A program made the position numbers and the translations under genes. Positions 8,914 to 17,806 of a stretch of DNA of 64,000 bases are shown piece after piece. Source of the stretch: Ruminococcus sp. (lineage in GTDB: Bacteria; Bacillota; Clostridia; Oscillospirales; Acutalibacteraceae); the NCBI GenBank assembly GCA_017411385.1, contig JAFQQF010000016.1, positions 124,001-188,000 on the forward strand, given 5' to 3'. Each line of letters opens with the position of its first letter. The stretch's first letter is position 1. Below the pieces are notes generated by a model that was given only the letters and a program-made list of their open reading frames with translations, was not told where the DNA came from and ran no database searches.

Positions 8914-9423
8914 ATGGACGGCAAGCTTAAATTTCTGCGGTACATTGCCTATGCCTTAGAAGTAATACTTCTCTATGTAATCTCAGGCACTCCGGGCTTT
9001 CTGCCCGAAATACTGGGTGTAAAGCCCCTTTTGCTTCTGCCTGTTGCAATCACCATTGCGGTTTTTGAAAACGAAACCCCTGCTATGATTTTCGGCTTTA
9101 TTTGCGGTGCTTTGTGTGACATAGGCTTTGACACCCGAATCGGATTTTACACCATCGCTCTCACCTTGCTGTGCTTTGCCTTCGGCTACACAGCACGCAA
9201 TTTCTTTGTGACCAACTTTGTAAACGCAATGGTTATCGGAGCTGTTACCGTTACAGTTCTGCTGATGCTCCATTTTCTTATATTCGGCTCAGGGGCGGAT
9301 ATGCCCCATGCAGGAGGGCATTTTGTAAGACATTACCTTGTAAAAATTCTTTACACCCTGCTGTTTTTACCTCCGCTTTATTGGTTCAACCGACTTTTCA
9401 GGTCTTCTATGGTAGAAGTCTAA
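8914..9423 (+). CDS. mreD: Rod shape-determining protein MreD
   Basis: The 169-aa product is a polytopic membrane protein with about five helices, matching MreD in size, hydrophobicity and position between mreC and the class B PBP. It recruits or stabilises MreC and the elongation complex in the membrane. Primary sequence conservation in this family is low, so the call rests mainly on topology and context. Confidence 0.9.
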   Translation: MDGKLKFLRYIAYALEVILLYVISGTPGFLPEILGVKPLLLLPVAITIAVFENETPAMIFGFICGALCDIGFDTRIGFYTIALTLLCFAFGYTARNFFVTNFVNAMVIGAVTVTVLLMLHFLIFGSGADMPHAGGHFVRHYLVKILYTLLFLPPLYWFNRLFRSSMVEV

Positions 9424-9466
9424 AGTTTCTGCTTTAATTTGTAATTTTGCAAAAGGAGTGAACGGT

Positions 9467-11533
9467 ATGATAAAAATATACTTAAAAGAGAATATCCGCT
9501 CGGTTATCTGCCTTGCTCTGGTTGCAGTTTTCTTCGTCTGCTTTGTTGCACGTCTTTTCAGCTGGCAGATAATTCAGGGCGATTACTACCGCGAGGAGGT
9601 CGCCACTACAGCAAATTACCGCCTTACATCCCACGATACCCGCGGTGAGATTGTTGACGTAAACGGCGAGCCTATTGAGGCAAACACCACCGTTTATTCG
9701 GTGATTATCGACAAGCTTTATATCAGCGGTGATTTGACTGTAAACAAGGTTATCACCACTCTGTTTAATATTTTTCAGGAAAAAGGTGCAAAATGGATTG
9801 ATAACCTACCCATAAAGGTAACAAATGATACCTATCAGTTCGTTTCGGGTGAGGATGCCGACTATGCCCTTGAAAACCTCCGCTCTGACGAAATGCTGGA
9901 TTTGAGCATCTATGCTACTGCAGATGACTATATGGAGGAGCTTATTGACCGCTACGACTTAGAGGAATACGCAGAGGATAAACAGCTCTGCAGAAACCTT
10001 GCCTCTGTACGCTACAATATGGAGCTGGAAATGTTTTCCTCCATAAACCCCTACACCTTTGCCGAGGAGCTTTCTGAGGAAATGACGGCTATAATTTCCG
10101 AGTACTCCCAGTCACTTCCCTGCATTGATATTTCTGCTAATAACAAACGAATCTGTGTAGACGGTACATTGATGCCCCACATCTTAGGTATCACAGGCCC
10201 TCTTACTGCAGAAGAATACGAAGAAAACAAGGACAAGGGCTACTCCTACAACGATACCATAGGAAAGTTCGGCATTGAAGCCGCAATGGAGGAGTACCTG
10301 AGAGGCGAAGGCGGCACAAAAACCGTTTCTAAAAACGCTGACGGCACGGTTATCAGCGTTGTTGATGTGGAGCCTGCAAAGCCCGGAAACACAGTATACC
10401 TTACCATTGACAAGAGATTACAGCAGGTGGCAAACCAATCCCTTGCAAAAAATGTCAAGGCCGCACAGGCAGCAGGCAAAAAGGCAAGTGCTGATTACGG
10501 CGGAGAATCCGGCCACGGCGAAGACTGCACAGCAGGAGCAGTTGTAATGCTTAGTGTCAAGGATTTCTCTGTGCTTGCCGCCGCTACCTATCCCACCTAT
10601 GACATTACAAAATATAACGACAGCGACTACTATATGTCCCTTCTCAACGACAAGAACCTGCCCCTTTATGACAGAGCATTCACAGGCTCCTTTGCTCCCG
10701 GCTCGGTTGTAAAGCCCGGTGTGGCGCTTGCCGCTTTGGAGGAAGGAGTAATTTCTGAATATTCGCCCATTACCTGCACAAAGCGTTATGATTACTACCC
10801 ATCAAATGTGGTAAACTGTATGGGTTATCACGGCAGTATTGATATTTACAGTGCCATCACCCAGTCCTGCAACTATTTCTTTGCAGAATTAGGCAGACGG
10901 CTTGGCATCGACACTATGTATCTTTATATGGAAAAGCTGGGACTCGGCGAGCGTACAGGTCTTGAAATCTACGAAGCACGCGGTTTCCTTGCAGGTCGTG
11001 ACAGCTCCTTCTGGGTTCCCGGTAATACGGTTCAGGCTTCAATCGGTCAGTCGGATAACACCTTCACTCCCGTTCAGCTTGCTACCTACTGTGCAACGGT
11101 TGCGAACAACGGTGTGCGTCTGCGTACTCACCTTGTGAGCAAGGTTACAAGCTACGACCGTCAGGAGGTTATCTTTGAAAACAACCCCGAAAACCCCGAG
11201 GTTGTTGAAGATTTACAGCTAAGCCCATATAACCTTTCAATAGTGCAAACCGCTATGCGTCAGGTTGTGGCTTCAGACTATGGTACCGCCTATTGGCAGT
11301 TCGCCGACTTCGATATCCCCGTAGCAGGCAAAACAGGTACTGCCGAAAACGTCGGCTCTGACCACGTAGCCTTTATCGGCTATGCTCCCTACGATAAGCC
11401 CGAGGTTGCCATAGCCGTGCTCCTTGAACACGGTGCAAGGGGAACCTACTCTATGTCCATTGCACGAGATTTGCTGGATGCTTACTTCCATCCCCAAGCA
11501 ACAGAAGACGCCTCTCCCCACATAACAGATTAA
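9467..11533 (+). CDS. mrdA: Class B penicillin-binding protein (PBP2-like, elongation)
   Basis: The 688-aa protein has a single N-terminal membrane helix (about residues 11-32), a PBP dimerisation domain and a transpeptidase domain with the three catalytic motifs: SVVK (Ser about 413), SCN (about 467) and KTGTAENV (about 622). It cross-links peptidoglycan during lateral growth. The ATG at 9467 is chosen because the GTG at 9458 overlaps the AAAAGGAG site. Its place straight after mreBCD supports the PBP2 role over a division PBP. A terminator follows, so the mre operon ends here. No rodA glycosyltransferase is adjacent. Confidence 0.93.
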   Translation: MIKIYLKENIRSVICLALVAVFFVCFVARLFSWQIIQGDYYREEVATTANYRLTSHDTRGEIVDVNGEPIEANTTVYSVIIDKLYISGDLTVNKVITTLFNIFQEKGAKWIDNLPIKVTNDTYQFVSGEDADYALENLRSDEMLDLSIYATADDYMEELIDRYDLEEYAEDKQLCRNLASVRYNMELEMFSSINPYTFAEELSEEMTAIISEYSQSLPCIDISANNKRICVDGTLMPHILGITGPLTAEEYEENKDKGYSYNDTIGKFGIEAAMEEYLRGEGGTKTVSKNADGTVISVVDVEPAKPGNTVYLTIDKRLQQVANQSLAKNVKAAQAAGKKASADYGGESGHGEDCTAGAVVMLSVKDFSVLAAATYPTYDITKYNDSDYYMSLLNDKNLPLYDRAFTGSFAPGSVVKPGVALAALEEGVISEYSPITCTKRYDYYPSNVVNCMGYHGSIDIYSAITQSCNYFFAELGRRLGIDTMYLYMEKLGLGERTGLEIYEARGFLAGRDSSFWVPGNTVQASIGQSDNTFTPVQLATYCATVANNGVRLRTHLVSKVTSYDRQEVIFENNPENPEVVEDLQLSPYNLSIVQTAMRQVVASDYGTAYWQFADFDIPVAGKTGTAENVGSDHVAFIGYAPYDKPEVAIAVLLEHGARGTYSMSIARDLLDAYFHPQATEDASPHITD

Positions 11534-11538
11534 ACTAT

Positions 11539-11578
11539 ACAGCCTTCTGCCTTTGTGCAAAAGGCTGTAATATTTTTG
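11539..11578 (+). terminator. Intrinsic terminator of the mre operon
   Basis: ACAGCCTT (11539-11546) pairs with AAGGCTGT (11561-11568), followed by AATATTTTTGT. Confidence 0.75.
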
Positions 11579-11664
11579 TCAAAAATTGCTGTCTATGATG
11601 TTGTTTTATCAATATTGCCCAAAATACGGACTTATATTTTTACATTCAGAGCATATATTTTTAA

Positions 11665-11693
11665 TTGTCCTGCTTGAAGTTTTATGATAAAAT
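11665..11693 (+). promoter_or_regulatory. Promoter of minD-like gene
   Basis: TTGTCC (11665-11670), 17-nt spacer, TAAAAT (11688-11693), 19 nt upstream of the ATG at 11713. This gives the minD/mgsA pair its own start, separate from mreBCD. Confidence 0.65.
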
Positions 11694-11712
11694 ATATGAG
11701 AGGTACTGTTTT

Positions 11713-12462
11713 ATGAGCAAAGTTATCGTTCTTGCTTCAGGCAAGGGTGGCACAGGCAAGTCCACGGTTTCCGTAGGTCTTGCGGTTGCCTTGGTAAAAC
11801 TTAATAAAAAGGTACTGCTTGTTGACTGCGACAGCGGTATGCGCGGTGTAGACCTGATGTTGGGTGTGGAGAAGGAGCTCATTTATGATGTATCCGATGC
11901 CGTTGGCGGCGGTTGTGACAAATCAGCCGCAATCTACGTTACCCGCAACATCTACGGTCTTTATATGATGCCTGCAGCTCTCTCTGCAGATGACGAGGTC
12001 AGCCCCTCGGTGCTCAGACAGCTGATTAATGAAATCAAGGATGACTACGATTATATCCTCATTGATTCTCCTGCAGGCACAGGCTCGGGCTTTGAGGCGG
12101 CGGCGGCATCTGCCGACTCTGCACTTATAGTTATCAATCCCGAACCCACAAGCGTTCGCGGTTGCCTCAACATCAGACAGAAGCTTACACAGATGGGTAT
12201 TACTGATGCTCGGCTTGTTGTTAACCGTTTTCTGCCCGAAAGGTTCAGCACTATGGGAATCTACAAGGACTTGGATGCACTTATTGACACTGCCCAGACT
12301 CAGCTTATTGCAATCATTCCAGAAGACGTGCAGATTGCGGCTATAGCTCAGCGTGGCGAAAGCGGTCAGAAGACCGTCCCCTCAATGAAGGCGTTCAACA
12401 ACCTTGCAGCAAGACTTGAAGGAGAAAATCCTCCTCTTGCTAAAAAGATTCTGGGACTTTGA
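11713..12462 (+). CDS. minD: MinD-like ParA-family ATPase (septum site determination)
   Basis: The 249-aa protein opens with the deviant Walker A loop ASGKGGTGKSTVS (residues 7-19) with the signature lysine, followed by VDCDSGMRGVDLMLG and the Walker B-like DYILIDSPAG. MinD binds membrane when ATP-loaded and positions MinC/MinE or DivIVA partners to block polar division. The C-terminus (PPLAKKILGL) is short and could be an amphipathic membrane anchor. Position after mreBCD-pbp is the usual clostridial min locus, but minC and minE are not present here and mgsA follows directly. A general MinD/ParA ATPase of another role cannot be excluded. Confidence 0.82.
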   Translation: MSKVIVLASGKGGTGKSTVSVGLAVALVKLNKKVLLVDCDSGMRGVDLMLGVEKELIYDVSDAVGGGCDKSAAIYVTRNIYGLYMMPAALSADDEVSPSVLRQLINEIKDDYDYILIDSPAGTGSGFEAAAASADSALIVINPEPTSVRGCLNIRQKLTQMGITDARLVVNRFLPERFSTMGIYKDLDALIDTAQTQLIAIIPEDVQIAAIAQRGESGQKTVPSMKAFNNLAARLEGENPPLAKKILGL

Positions 12463-12544
12463 TTTGGTTATTCTCCTGATGGTTCAGGTTTATTATATAT
12501 GTTTTGGATTTGAAATTAGAATTTGTGAACGGAGGTAAAAGATT

Positions 12545-12940
12545 ATGAATATCGCAATTATTGCACATGACGAAAAAAAGGAACTGATGGTACAGTTCTG
12601 CATTGCTTACTGCGGAATCCTTTCACGCCACACCATTCTTGCAACAGGTACAACAGGCAAGATGGTTTCAGAAACCACAGGTCTGGATATCAAGACCTTC
12701 TTAGGCGGTTCTCAGGGCGGCGGACAGCAGATTGCGGCACGCATTGCCTGCAACGAAATCGATATGCTGCTCTTTTTCCGCGATCCCCTCAACCCCAAGC
12801 CCTCTGAAGCGAACGATATGAACCTTCTGCGTCTGTGCGATATGCATAATATCCCTGTTGCCACCAACATTGCAACAGCAGAGGTCCTCATCCACGGTCT
12901 TGAGCGCGGCGACCTTGACTGGAGAAATATTCTCAAGTAA
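12545..12940 (+). CDS. mgsA: Methylglyoxal synthase
   Basis: The 131-aa product converts dihydroxyacetone phosphate to methylglyoxal plus phosphate, a bypass that relieves sugar-phosphate stress. It shows the family's start (IAIIAHDEKKELMVQF), the ATGTTG phosphate loop, the GGSQGGGQQIAARI segment and the FFRDPL motif. The ATG at 12545 follows a CGGAGGTAAAAG site. Linkage to mre/min genes is common in Clostridia. A clear terminator follows. Confidence 0.96.
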   Translation: MNIAIIAHDEKKELMVQFCIAYCGILSRHTILATGTTGKMVSETTGLDIKTFLGGSQGGGQQIAARIACNEIDMLLFFRDPLNPKPSEANDMNLLRLCDMHNIPVATNIATAEVLIHGLERGDLDWRNILK

Positions 12941-12963
12941 TCTAATATTTTTGCTTATTGCAA

Positions 12964-13000
12964 ACTCCTGTCTTATTGAGGCAGGAGTCTTTTTGTTTTT
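12964..13000 (+). terminator. Intrinsic terminator of minD-mgsA
   Basis: ACTCCTG (12964-12970) pairs with CAGGAGT (12982-12988), followed by CTTTTTGTTTTT. Confidence 0.85.
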
Positions 13001-13318
13001 AAGGCTGTGTGCCTCGGTGCTTCTTGGCACGCCTCGTAGTGCTTCGCTTCTCTTAAAAAAGTCATCGCACTCCACAAAATTGTCTGTAAGCAAATGCACG
13101 GCATTTACCCACTATTCGGCAAATTCGGTGTCGTACTTGATTTTTTAAGGTTGCGTGCCTCGGTGCTTCTTGGCACGCCTCGTTCACCTACGCTGTTCCT
13201 AAAAAATGCTCACAGTCCTCTGATTTACCTGTACGGATTTTTGATGTATTAAATCCGTACTTGTCGGCAAATCCTCCGTCCCATGGCATTTTTTTGGGCT
13301 TCGGTGCTCGGCGCTTCT
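13001..13318. repeat. Tandem ~146-bp intergenic repeat, locus A (two units plus a truncated third)
   Basis: Units begin near 13001 (AAGGCTGTGTGCCTCGGTGC), 13147 (AAGGTTGCGTGCCTCGGTGC) and about 13295 (GGGCTTCGGTGCTCGGCGC, truncated), a period of 146-149 nt. The second unit contains an inverted repeat GTACGGATTT (13231-13240) / AAATCCGTAC (13251-13260) and CCGTCCCATGGCATTTTTT. The first unit is diverged but aligns over its length. The same element occurs at 23199-23370. This explains the ~500-nt gap between mgsA and the next operon; no credible coding frame was found in it. Confidence 0.75.
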
Positions 13319-13381
13319 ATATTTATGCAAAAGTACCATTTTTATTTTGTAATTACCACGTGTATTTAAGTCGCATAAACA

Positions 13382-13410
13382 TTGATTATGTCAAGTCTTT
13401 GGAGTATAAT
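13382..13410 (+). promoter_or_regulatory. SigA-type promoter of the stn-like operon
   Basis: TTGATT (13382-13387), 17-nt spacer, TATAAT (13405-13410), 37 nt before the ATG at 13448. Confidence 0.75.
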
Positions 13411-13447
13411 TATATATTAGAGTTTTATGTAAAAATGAGGTGTTTTT

Positions 13448-13948
13448 ATGAGTTGCTCCTGCAACCACTCAAACAGCGACCTTTCTCTTCTTGTACCTGT
13501 ACTTAATGAATACAAGAACATAAAGGGTTCGCTTATCACCATTCTGCAAAAAGCACAGGATATCTACGGCTATCTGCCCACCGATGTTATCTATCACATT
13601 GCAAAGGAAACAGGCAATACTCCCGCAAAGGTTATGGGCGTTGCCACATTCTATACACAGTTCCGACTCACCCCTGTGGGCAAGTATCTGATTATGCTCT
13701 GTCAGGGTACTGCCTGCCACGTTAACGGCTCTGAGCGTATCGAGGCGGCTATCACCGAGGAACTGGGAATTAAAGACGGAGAAACCACCGAAGACGGTCT
13801 CTTTACTCTCAAGTGTGTGGCTTGCCTTGGCTGTTGCTCACTTTCTCCCGTTATGATGATTAACGAGGAAACCTACGGCTCTCTCACTCCCGAGAAAGCA
13901 ATAAGCATCCTCAATGACCTTAGAAAGAAAGCAGGTGAGGAAGAATGA
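13448..13948 (+). CDS. NuoE/HydC-like [2Fe-2S] subunit of an NAD(P)H-linked flavin complex
   Basis: The 166-aa protein has the helical N-terminal domain and thioredoxin-like [2Fe-2S] fold of the 24-kDa NuoE family, with ligands in CQGTACHVNGS (about residues 95-100) and CVACLGCCSLSPV (about 125-133). It passes electrons in complexes with a NuoF-like flavoprotein. It is first in a three-gene operon and overlaps the next gene by 4 nt (ATGA). In Sporomusa-type transhydrogenases the matching subunit is StnA; the name here is by analogy. Confidence 0.9.
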   Translation: MSCSCNHSNSDLSLLVPVLNEYKNIKGSLITILQKAQDIYGYLPTDVIYHIAKETGNTPAKVMGVATFYTQFRLTPVGKYLIMLCQGTACHVNGSERIEAAITEELGIKDGETTEDGLFTLKCVACLGCCSLSPVMMINEETYGSLTPEKAISILNDLRKKAGEEE

Positions 13949-15696
13949 GAATAGTTGTAGGCTCAGGCTCCTGCGGTATTGCGGCAGGCGCAGGCAAGGT
14001 TTACTCCGCTCTGGAATGCCTCCTTGCAGGCAAACCCGAAGTTACACTCGGTGTCACAGGCTGTATCGGTATGTGCTACCTTGAACCTATTGTAGACCTT
14101 TACGAGGAAGACGTGCTCAAGGCACGCCTTGTAAAAGTATCCGAAAAGGATGCCGAAAATATCGTGAAAACCGCCGAGTCAGGCGACCTTTCCTTTGTAG
14201 AAAACCTCATCATTTCTGCTGACGATGAAAACTTTCTTTCTCAGCAGACAAGAATTGCACTCAGGCATTGCGGTGTAATCGACCCCACAGACATTGAAGA
14301 CTACATGAGGGCAGACGGTTACAAGGCTATCGAGAAGGTCCTCACCACAATGACTCCCGAAGACGTTATTGAAACCATCAAGGTTTCAGGTCTTGCAGGC
14401 AGAGGCGGTGCAGGCTTCCCCACTTGGTTCAAGTGGAATGCCGCAAGGCAATCACAGGGCGAGGAAAAATATCTTATCTGTAATGCAGACGAGGGCGACC
14501 CCGGTGCATTTATGGACAGAGCTGTTATCGAAAGCGACCCACACAACCTCATTGAAGGTATGCTCATAGGTGCTTATGCAATCGGTGCCAAGGAAGCCGT
14601 TGTATATGTCCGCGCCGAGTATCCTCTTGCTATCAAGCGGCTTGAAAATGCCATCACAGAGGCAAAGGCAAAGGGACTTCTGGGTAAAAACATTTTAGGC
14701 ACCGACTTCTGTTGCGAAATGCGAATCAAGGCAGGTGCAGGCGCCTTTGTATGCGGTGAAGAAACCGCTCTTATCGAATCTTTGGAGGGTAGCCGCGGTA
14801 TGCCGAGGCTCAAGCCTCCTTTCCCTGCACAATGCGGCTACTGGCAGAAGCCCTCAAATATCAACAACGTAGAAACCTTTGCAAACGTTCCTTGGATTTT
14901 ACTCAACGGCGGCGAGGCATTCTCCGCTATGGGTACAGAAAACAGCAAGGGCACAAAGGTTTTTGCTCTCACAGGAAAAATCAAAAAAGGCGGTCTTGTA
15001 GAAATTCCCATGGGTATGACACTCCGTGAGGTTATTTACAACATCGGCGGAGGCATCAAAGACGACAAGGAGTTCAAGGCTGTGCAGATGGGCGGTCCCT
15101 CAGGCGGATGTATCCCAAAAGACCTCCTCGACACAGTTATCGACTACAAAGCCTTAGGTGCTACAGGTGCCATTATGGGCTCCGGCGGTATGGTTGTTAT
15201 GGACGAGTCCACCTGTATGGTAGCTATGGCTAAATTCTTCCTTGACTTTACCGCCAAGGAAAGCTGCGGCAAGTGCGTACCCTGCCGTATCGGCACAAAG
15301 CGTATGCTTGAAATCCTCACAAGAATTACAGAAGGTGAGGGCAAAGAAGGCGACATTGAGCTTCTGGAAGAGCTGTGCTACGCCATCAAAGACGGCGCAC
15401 TCTGCGGTCTTGGTCAGACAGCACCCAACCCTGTACTCACCACAATCCGCTACTTCCGCCACGAATACGAGGCTCACATAAATGATAAAAAGTGTCCTGC
15501 CCACGAGTGCACAAGTCTTATCACTTACGAAATCGACAAAGAGAAGTGCCGTGGCTGTACCCTTTGTGCAAAGAAGTGTCCGGCTAATGCTATCATAGGC
15601 ACACTCAAAAATCCCCACGAAATTCTTACAGATAAATGTATCAAATGTTCTCAGTGCCGCACCGTATGTAAATTCGGCGCTGTTAAGACTATATAA
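13945..15696 (+). CDS. NuoF/HydB-like NADH-binding flavoprotein with C-terminal ferredoxin domain
   Basis: In order, the 583-aa product has a thioredoxin-like N-terminal region with cysteines (GSGSCGIAAG, GCIGMCYLEP), the FMN/NADH domain (GRGGAGFPTWFKW near 150, CNADEGDPGAFMDR near 175), the SLBB region, the N3-type [4Fe-4S] motif SCGKCVPCRIGTKRM (about 445) and two [4Fe-4S] motifs CRGCTLCAKKC and CIKCSQCRTVC at the end. This is the bifurcating-core layout of HydB/StnB rather than plain complex I NuoF. The downstream gene starts 12 nt later. Confidence 0.92.
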   Translation: MRIVVGSGSCGIAAGAGKVYSALECLLAGKPEVTLGVTGCIGMCYLEPIVDLYEEDVLKARLVKVSEKDAENIVKTAESGDLSFVENLIISADDENFLSQQTRIALRHCGVIDPTDIEDYMRADGYKAIEKVLTTMTPEDVIETIKVSGLAGRGGAGFPTWFKWNAARQSQGEEKYLICNADEGDPGAFMDRAVIESDPHNLIEGMLIGAYAIGAKEAVVYVRAEYPLAIKRLENAITEAKAKGLLGKNILGTDFCCEMRIKAGAGAFVCGEETALIESLEGSRGMPRLKPPFPAQCGYWQKPSNINNVETFANVPWILLNGGEAFSAMGTENSKGTKVFALTGKIKKGGLVEIPMGMTLREVIYNIGGGIKDDKEFKAVQMGGPSGGCIPKDLLDTVIDYKALGATGAIMGSGGMVVMDESTCMVAMAKFFLDFTAKESCGKCVPCRIGTKRMLEILTRITEGEGKEGDIELLEELCYAIKDGALCGLGQTAPNPVLTTIRYFRHEYEAHINDKKCPAHECTSLITYEIDKEKCRGCTLCAKKCPANAIIGTLKNPHEILTDKCIKCSQCRTVCKFGAVKTI

Positions 15697-15708
15697 GGAG
15701 GTGTCACT

Positions 15709-17742
15709 ATGAACAAAGTAAAGCTTACCATAAACGGAATAGAGGTTACAGCAAATCAGGGTGACACCATACTCAAAGCGGCGCGCGAAAACGGTATTGA
15801 AATCCCCACCCTTTGCCACCACGAAAGCGTGAAGGTCTACGGTGCCTGCGGACTGTGCGTTGTTGAGGCTGAGGGTATTCCTAAGCTTCTGCGTGCCTGC
15901 AGTGCCACCGTTTCAGAGGGAATGAATGTAAACACCGAGTCCGAAAGAGTTGTAAAGGCACGTAAGGTTGCACTTGAGCTTCTTATGAGCGACCACAAGG
16001 GCGACTGCTTAGGTCCCTGTGTGCTTGCTTGCCCCGCAGGCACAAACTGCCAAGGCTACATCAAGAAGATTGCAGAAGGCAACGACAGGGAAGCAGTAAA
16101 GATTATCAAGGAAAAGCTTCCTCTGCCTGCATCTATCGGCAGAGTTTGTCCCCACCCCTGCGAGAGTGAGTGCCGTCGTGCTTTGGTTGAAGAGCCAATG
16201 TCAATCGCTTTCCTCAAATACTTTGCGGCTGACAACGACTTAAATTCAGAAAACCCCTATAAGCCCGAAGTAGCTGAACCCACAGGCAAAACTGTGGCAA
16301 TTATCGGCGGCGGCCCTGCAGGTCTTACTGCGGCATACTTCCTGAGCCTAAAGGGACACAAGGTTACAATCTTTGATGCAATGCCCAAGATGGGCGGTAT
16401 GCTCCGCTACGGTATTCCCGAGTACCGTTTGCCCAAGGCAGTACTCGACAAGGAAATTGCCCTCATTGAGGATTTAGGCGTAGAGCTTAAAAATAATGTT
16501 AAAATCGGCAAGGATATAAGCTTTGACGAGATTAAATCTCAGTTCGATGCAACTCTGATTGCCATCGGTGCTTGGAGTTCTATGGGCACCCGCACTAAGG
16601 GCGAGGACCTTGAGGGTGTTGTGGGAGGCATTGATTTCCTCCGCAAGGTTGCCTTGGGCGAAGAAGTCAACATCGGCAAAAACGTTGCTGTTGTCGGCGG
16701 AGGCAACACCGCAATGGATGCCTGCCGTACAGCTGTGCGTGTAGGTGCTGAGAATGTGTATGTAATCTACCGCAGAACAAGAGCAGAGATGCCTGCTGAG
16801 GATATTGAAATCGAAGAAGCAATGGAGGAGGGAGTAGAGTTCCTTTTCCTCACAAATCCCGATGAATATATAGGCGAAAACGGTAAAATCACTCAGGTTA
16901 AGCTTCAGGTTATGGAGCTGGGCGAGCCTGATGAAAGCGGCAGACGTTCACCTGTTGCAAAAGAGGGCGAGTTTAAGTACCTCGATGTGGACACCGTCAT
17001 TGCCGCAATCGGACAGAGAGTTAACCCCTCGGGCTTTGAAGCTGTAGAGCTTAACTCAAGGGGTATCATCAGCGCCGACGAGTACACCTTCCGCACAAAC
17101 CTTGAGGGTGTTTTTGCAGTAGGCGATGCCACAAACCGCGGTGCTTCCATTGCTATTGCCGCTATCGGCGAAGCACAAAAGGCTTCACTTGTTATCGACA
17201 GCTACCTCAAGGGTGACTGTGTTCCTTACATTGCGCCTTTTGTAAGCAAAAAGTCTGTCACCGCCGAGGATTTGAGCGATAAGGAGAAAGCTCCCCGTGC
17301 ACAGATGCCTCACAGAAGTGCAGAGGAAAGAAAGCACGATTTCAAAGAAATCAACTTGGGCTTTACTGAGGAACAGGCAAGAGCTGAGGCTAAAAGATGC
17401 CTTGAGTGCGGTTGCCACGATTATGAGGATTGCTCACTTATCCGTCACGCAAACAGCTACACAATTCATCCCGAAAGATTTGCAGGTGCTCTGCACACAG
17501 GCTTTATGGAGCAGAAGTTAGTTTCCATCGAACGTAATCAGGACAAATGCATCCTGTGCGGTCTTTGTGTACGTGCTTGTGACGAAGTAGCACAAAAGGG
17601 AATTTTAGGCTTTGTGGGCAGAGGCTTTGATACAGTAATCAAGCCCGAATTCAACAATCCTGACACAATTGCAAACTGCAGAAACTGCCGCAAGTGTGCA
17701 GAGGTTTGCCCCACAGGTGCTCTCAGAATCCTTGATAAATAA
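15709..17742 (+). CDS. GltD/NfnB-like FAD-NAD(P) oxidoreductase with N-terminal [2Fe-2S] and C-terminal 2[4Fe-4S] domains
   Basis: The 677-aa fusion shows a plant-type [2Fe-2S] domain (Cys 36, 47, 50, 64), a NuoG-like H-x3-C-x3-C-x3-C segment (His96 to Cys108), the GltD cluster region (Cys114, 147, 151, 155), the FAD motif IIGGGPAGLTAAYF (about 198), the NAD(P) motif VVGGGNTAMD (about 326), and two C-terminal [4Fe-4S] motifs (CILCGLCVRAC, CRNCRKCAEVC). With the two genes upstream this matches the StnC subunit of the Sporomusa-type electron-bifurcating transhydrogenase, which couples NADH, NADPH and ferredoxin. No hydrogenase H-cluster motif is present. Substrates are inferred, not shown. Confidence 0.88.
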   Translation: MNKVKLTINGIEVTANQGDTILKAARENGIEIPTLCHHESVKVYGACGLCVVEAEGIPKLLRACSATVSEGMNVNTESERVVKARKVALELLMSDHKGDCLGPCVLACPAGTNCQGYIKKIAEGNDREAVKIIKEKLPLPASIGRVCPHPCESECRRALVEEPMSIAFLKYFAADNDLNSENPYKPEVAEPTGKTVAIIGGGPAGLTAAYFLSLKGHKVTIFDAMPKMGGMLRYGIPEYRLPKAVLDKEIALIEDLGVELKNNVKIGKDISFDEIKSQFDATLIAIGAWSSMGTRTKGEDLEGVVGGIDFLRKVALGEEVNIGKNVAVVGGGNTAMDACRTAVRVGAENVYVIYRRTRAEMPAEDIEIEEAMEEGVEFLFLTNPDEYIGENGKITQVKLQVMELGEPDESGRRSPVAKEGEFKYLDVDTVIAAIGQRVNPSGFEAVELNSRGIISADEYTFRTNLEGVFAVGDATNRGASIAIAAIGEAQKASLVIDSYLKGDCVPYIAPFVSKKSVTAEDLSDKEKAPRAQMPHRSAEERKHDFKEINLGFTEEQARAEAKRCLECGCHDYEDCSLIRHANSYTIHPERFAGALHTGFMEQKLVSIERNQDKCILCGLCVRACDEVAQKGILGFVGRGFDTVIKPEFNNPDTIANCRNCRKCAEVCPTGALRILDK

Positions 17743-17764
17743 TATTTAAATCTATAAGTTAATA

Positions 17765-17806
17765 CACAAAAGCCACAGAAGACGCCTTAGTCCTCTGTGG
17801 CTTTTT
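17765..17806 (+). terminator. Terminator of the stn-like operon; copy 1 of a 41-nt hairpin repeat
   Basis: AAAAGCCACAGA pairs with TCTGTGGCTTTT around a GACGCCTTAG loop, followed by a T tract. The same sequence with one change recurs in the same orientation at 18167-18207, on the far side of the transposase relic. Confidence 0.85.

Noticed and set aside
12858-13148. Open frames running through the 13.0-13.5 kb repeats
   Set aside because: They cross the mgsA terminator and repeat units, have no ribosome site and differ between units.
13001-13318. CRISPR array
   Set aside because: Unit length of about 146 nt, divergent units and no spacers; no cas genes.
13448-17742. [FeFe] hydrogenase HydABC operon
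   Set aside because: No H-cluster motifs in any of the three proteins; the third is a GltD-like flavoprotein.
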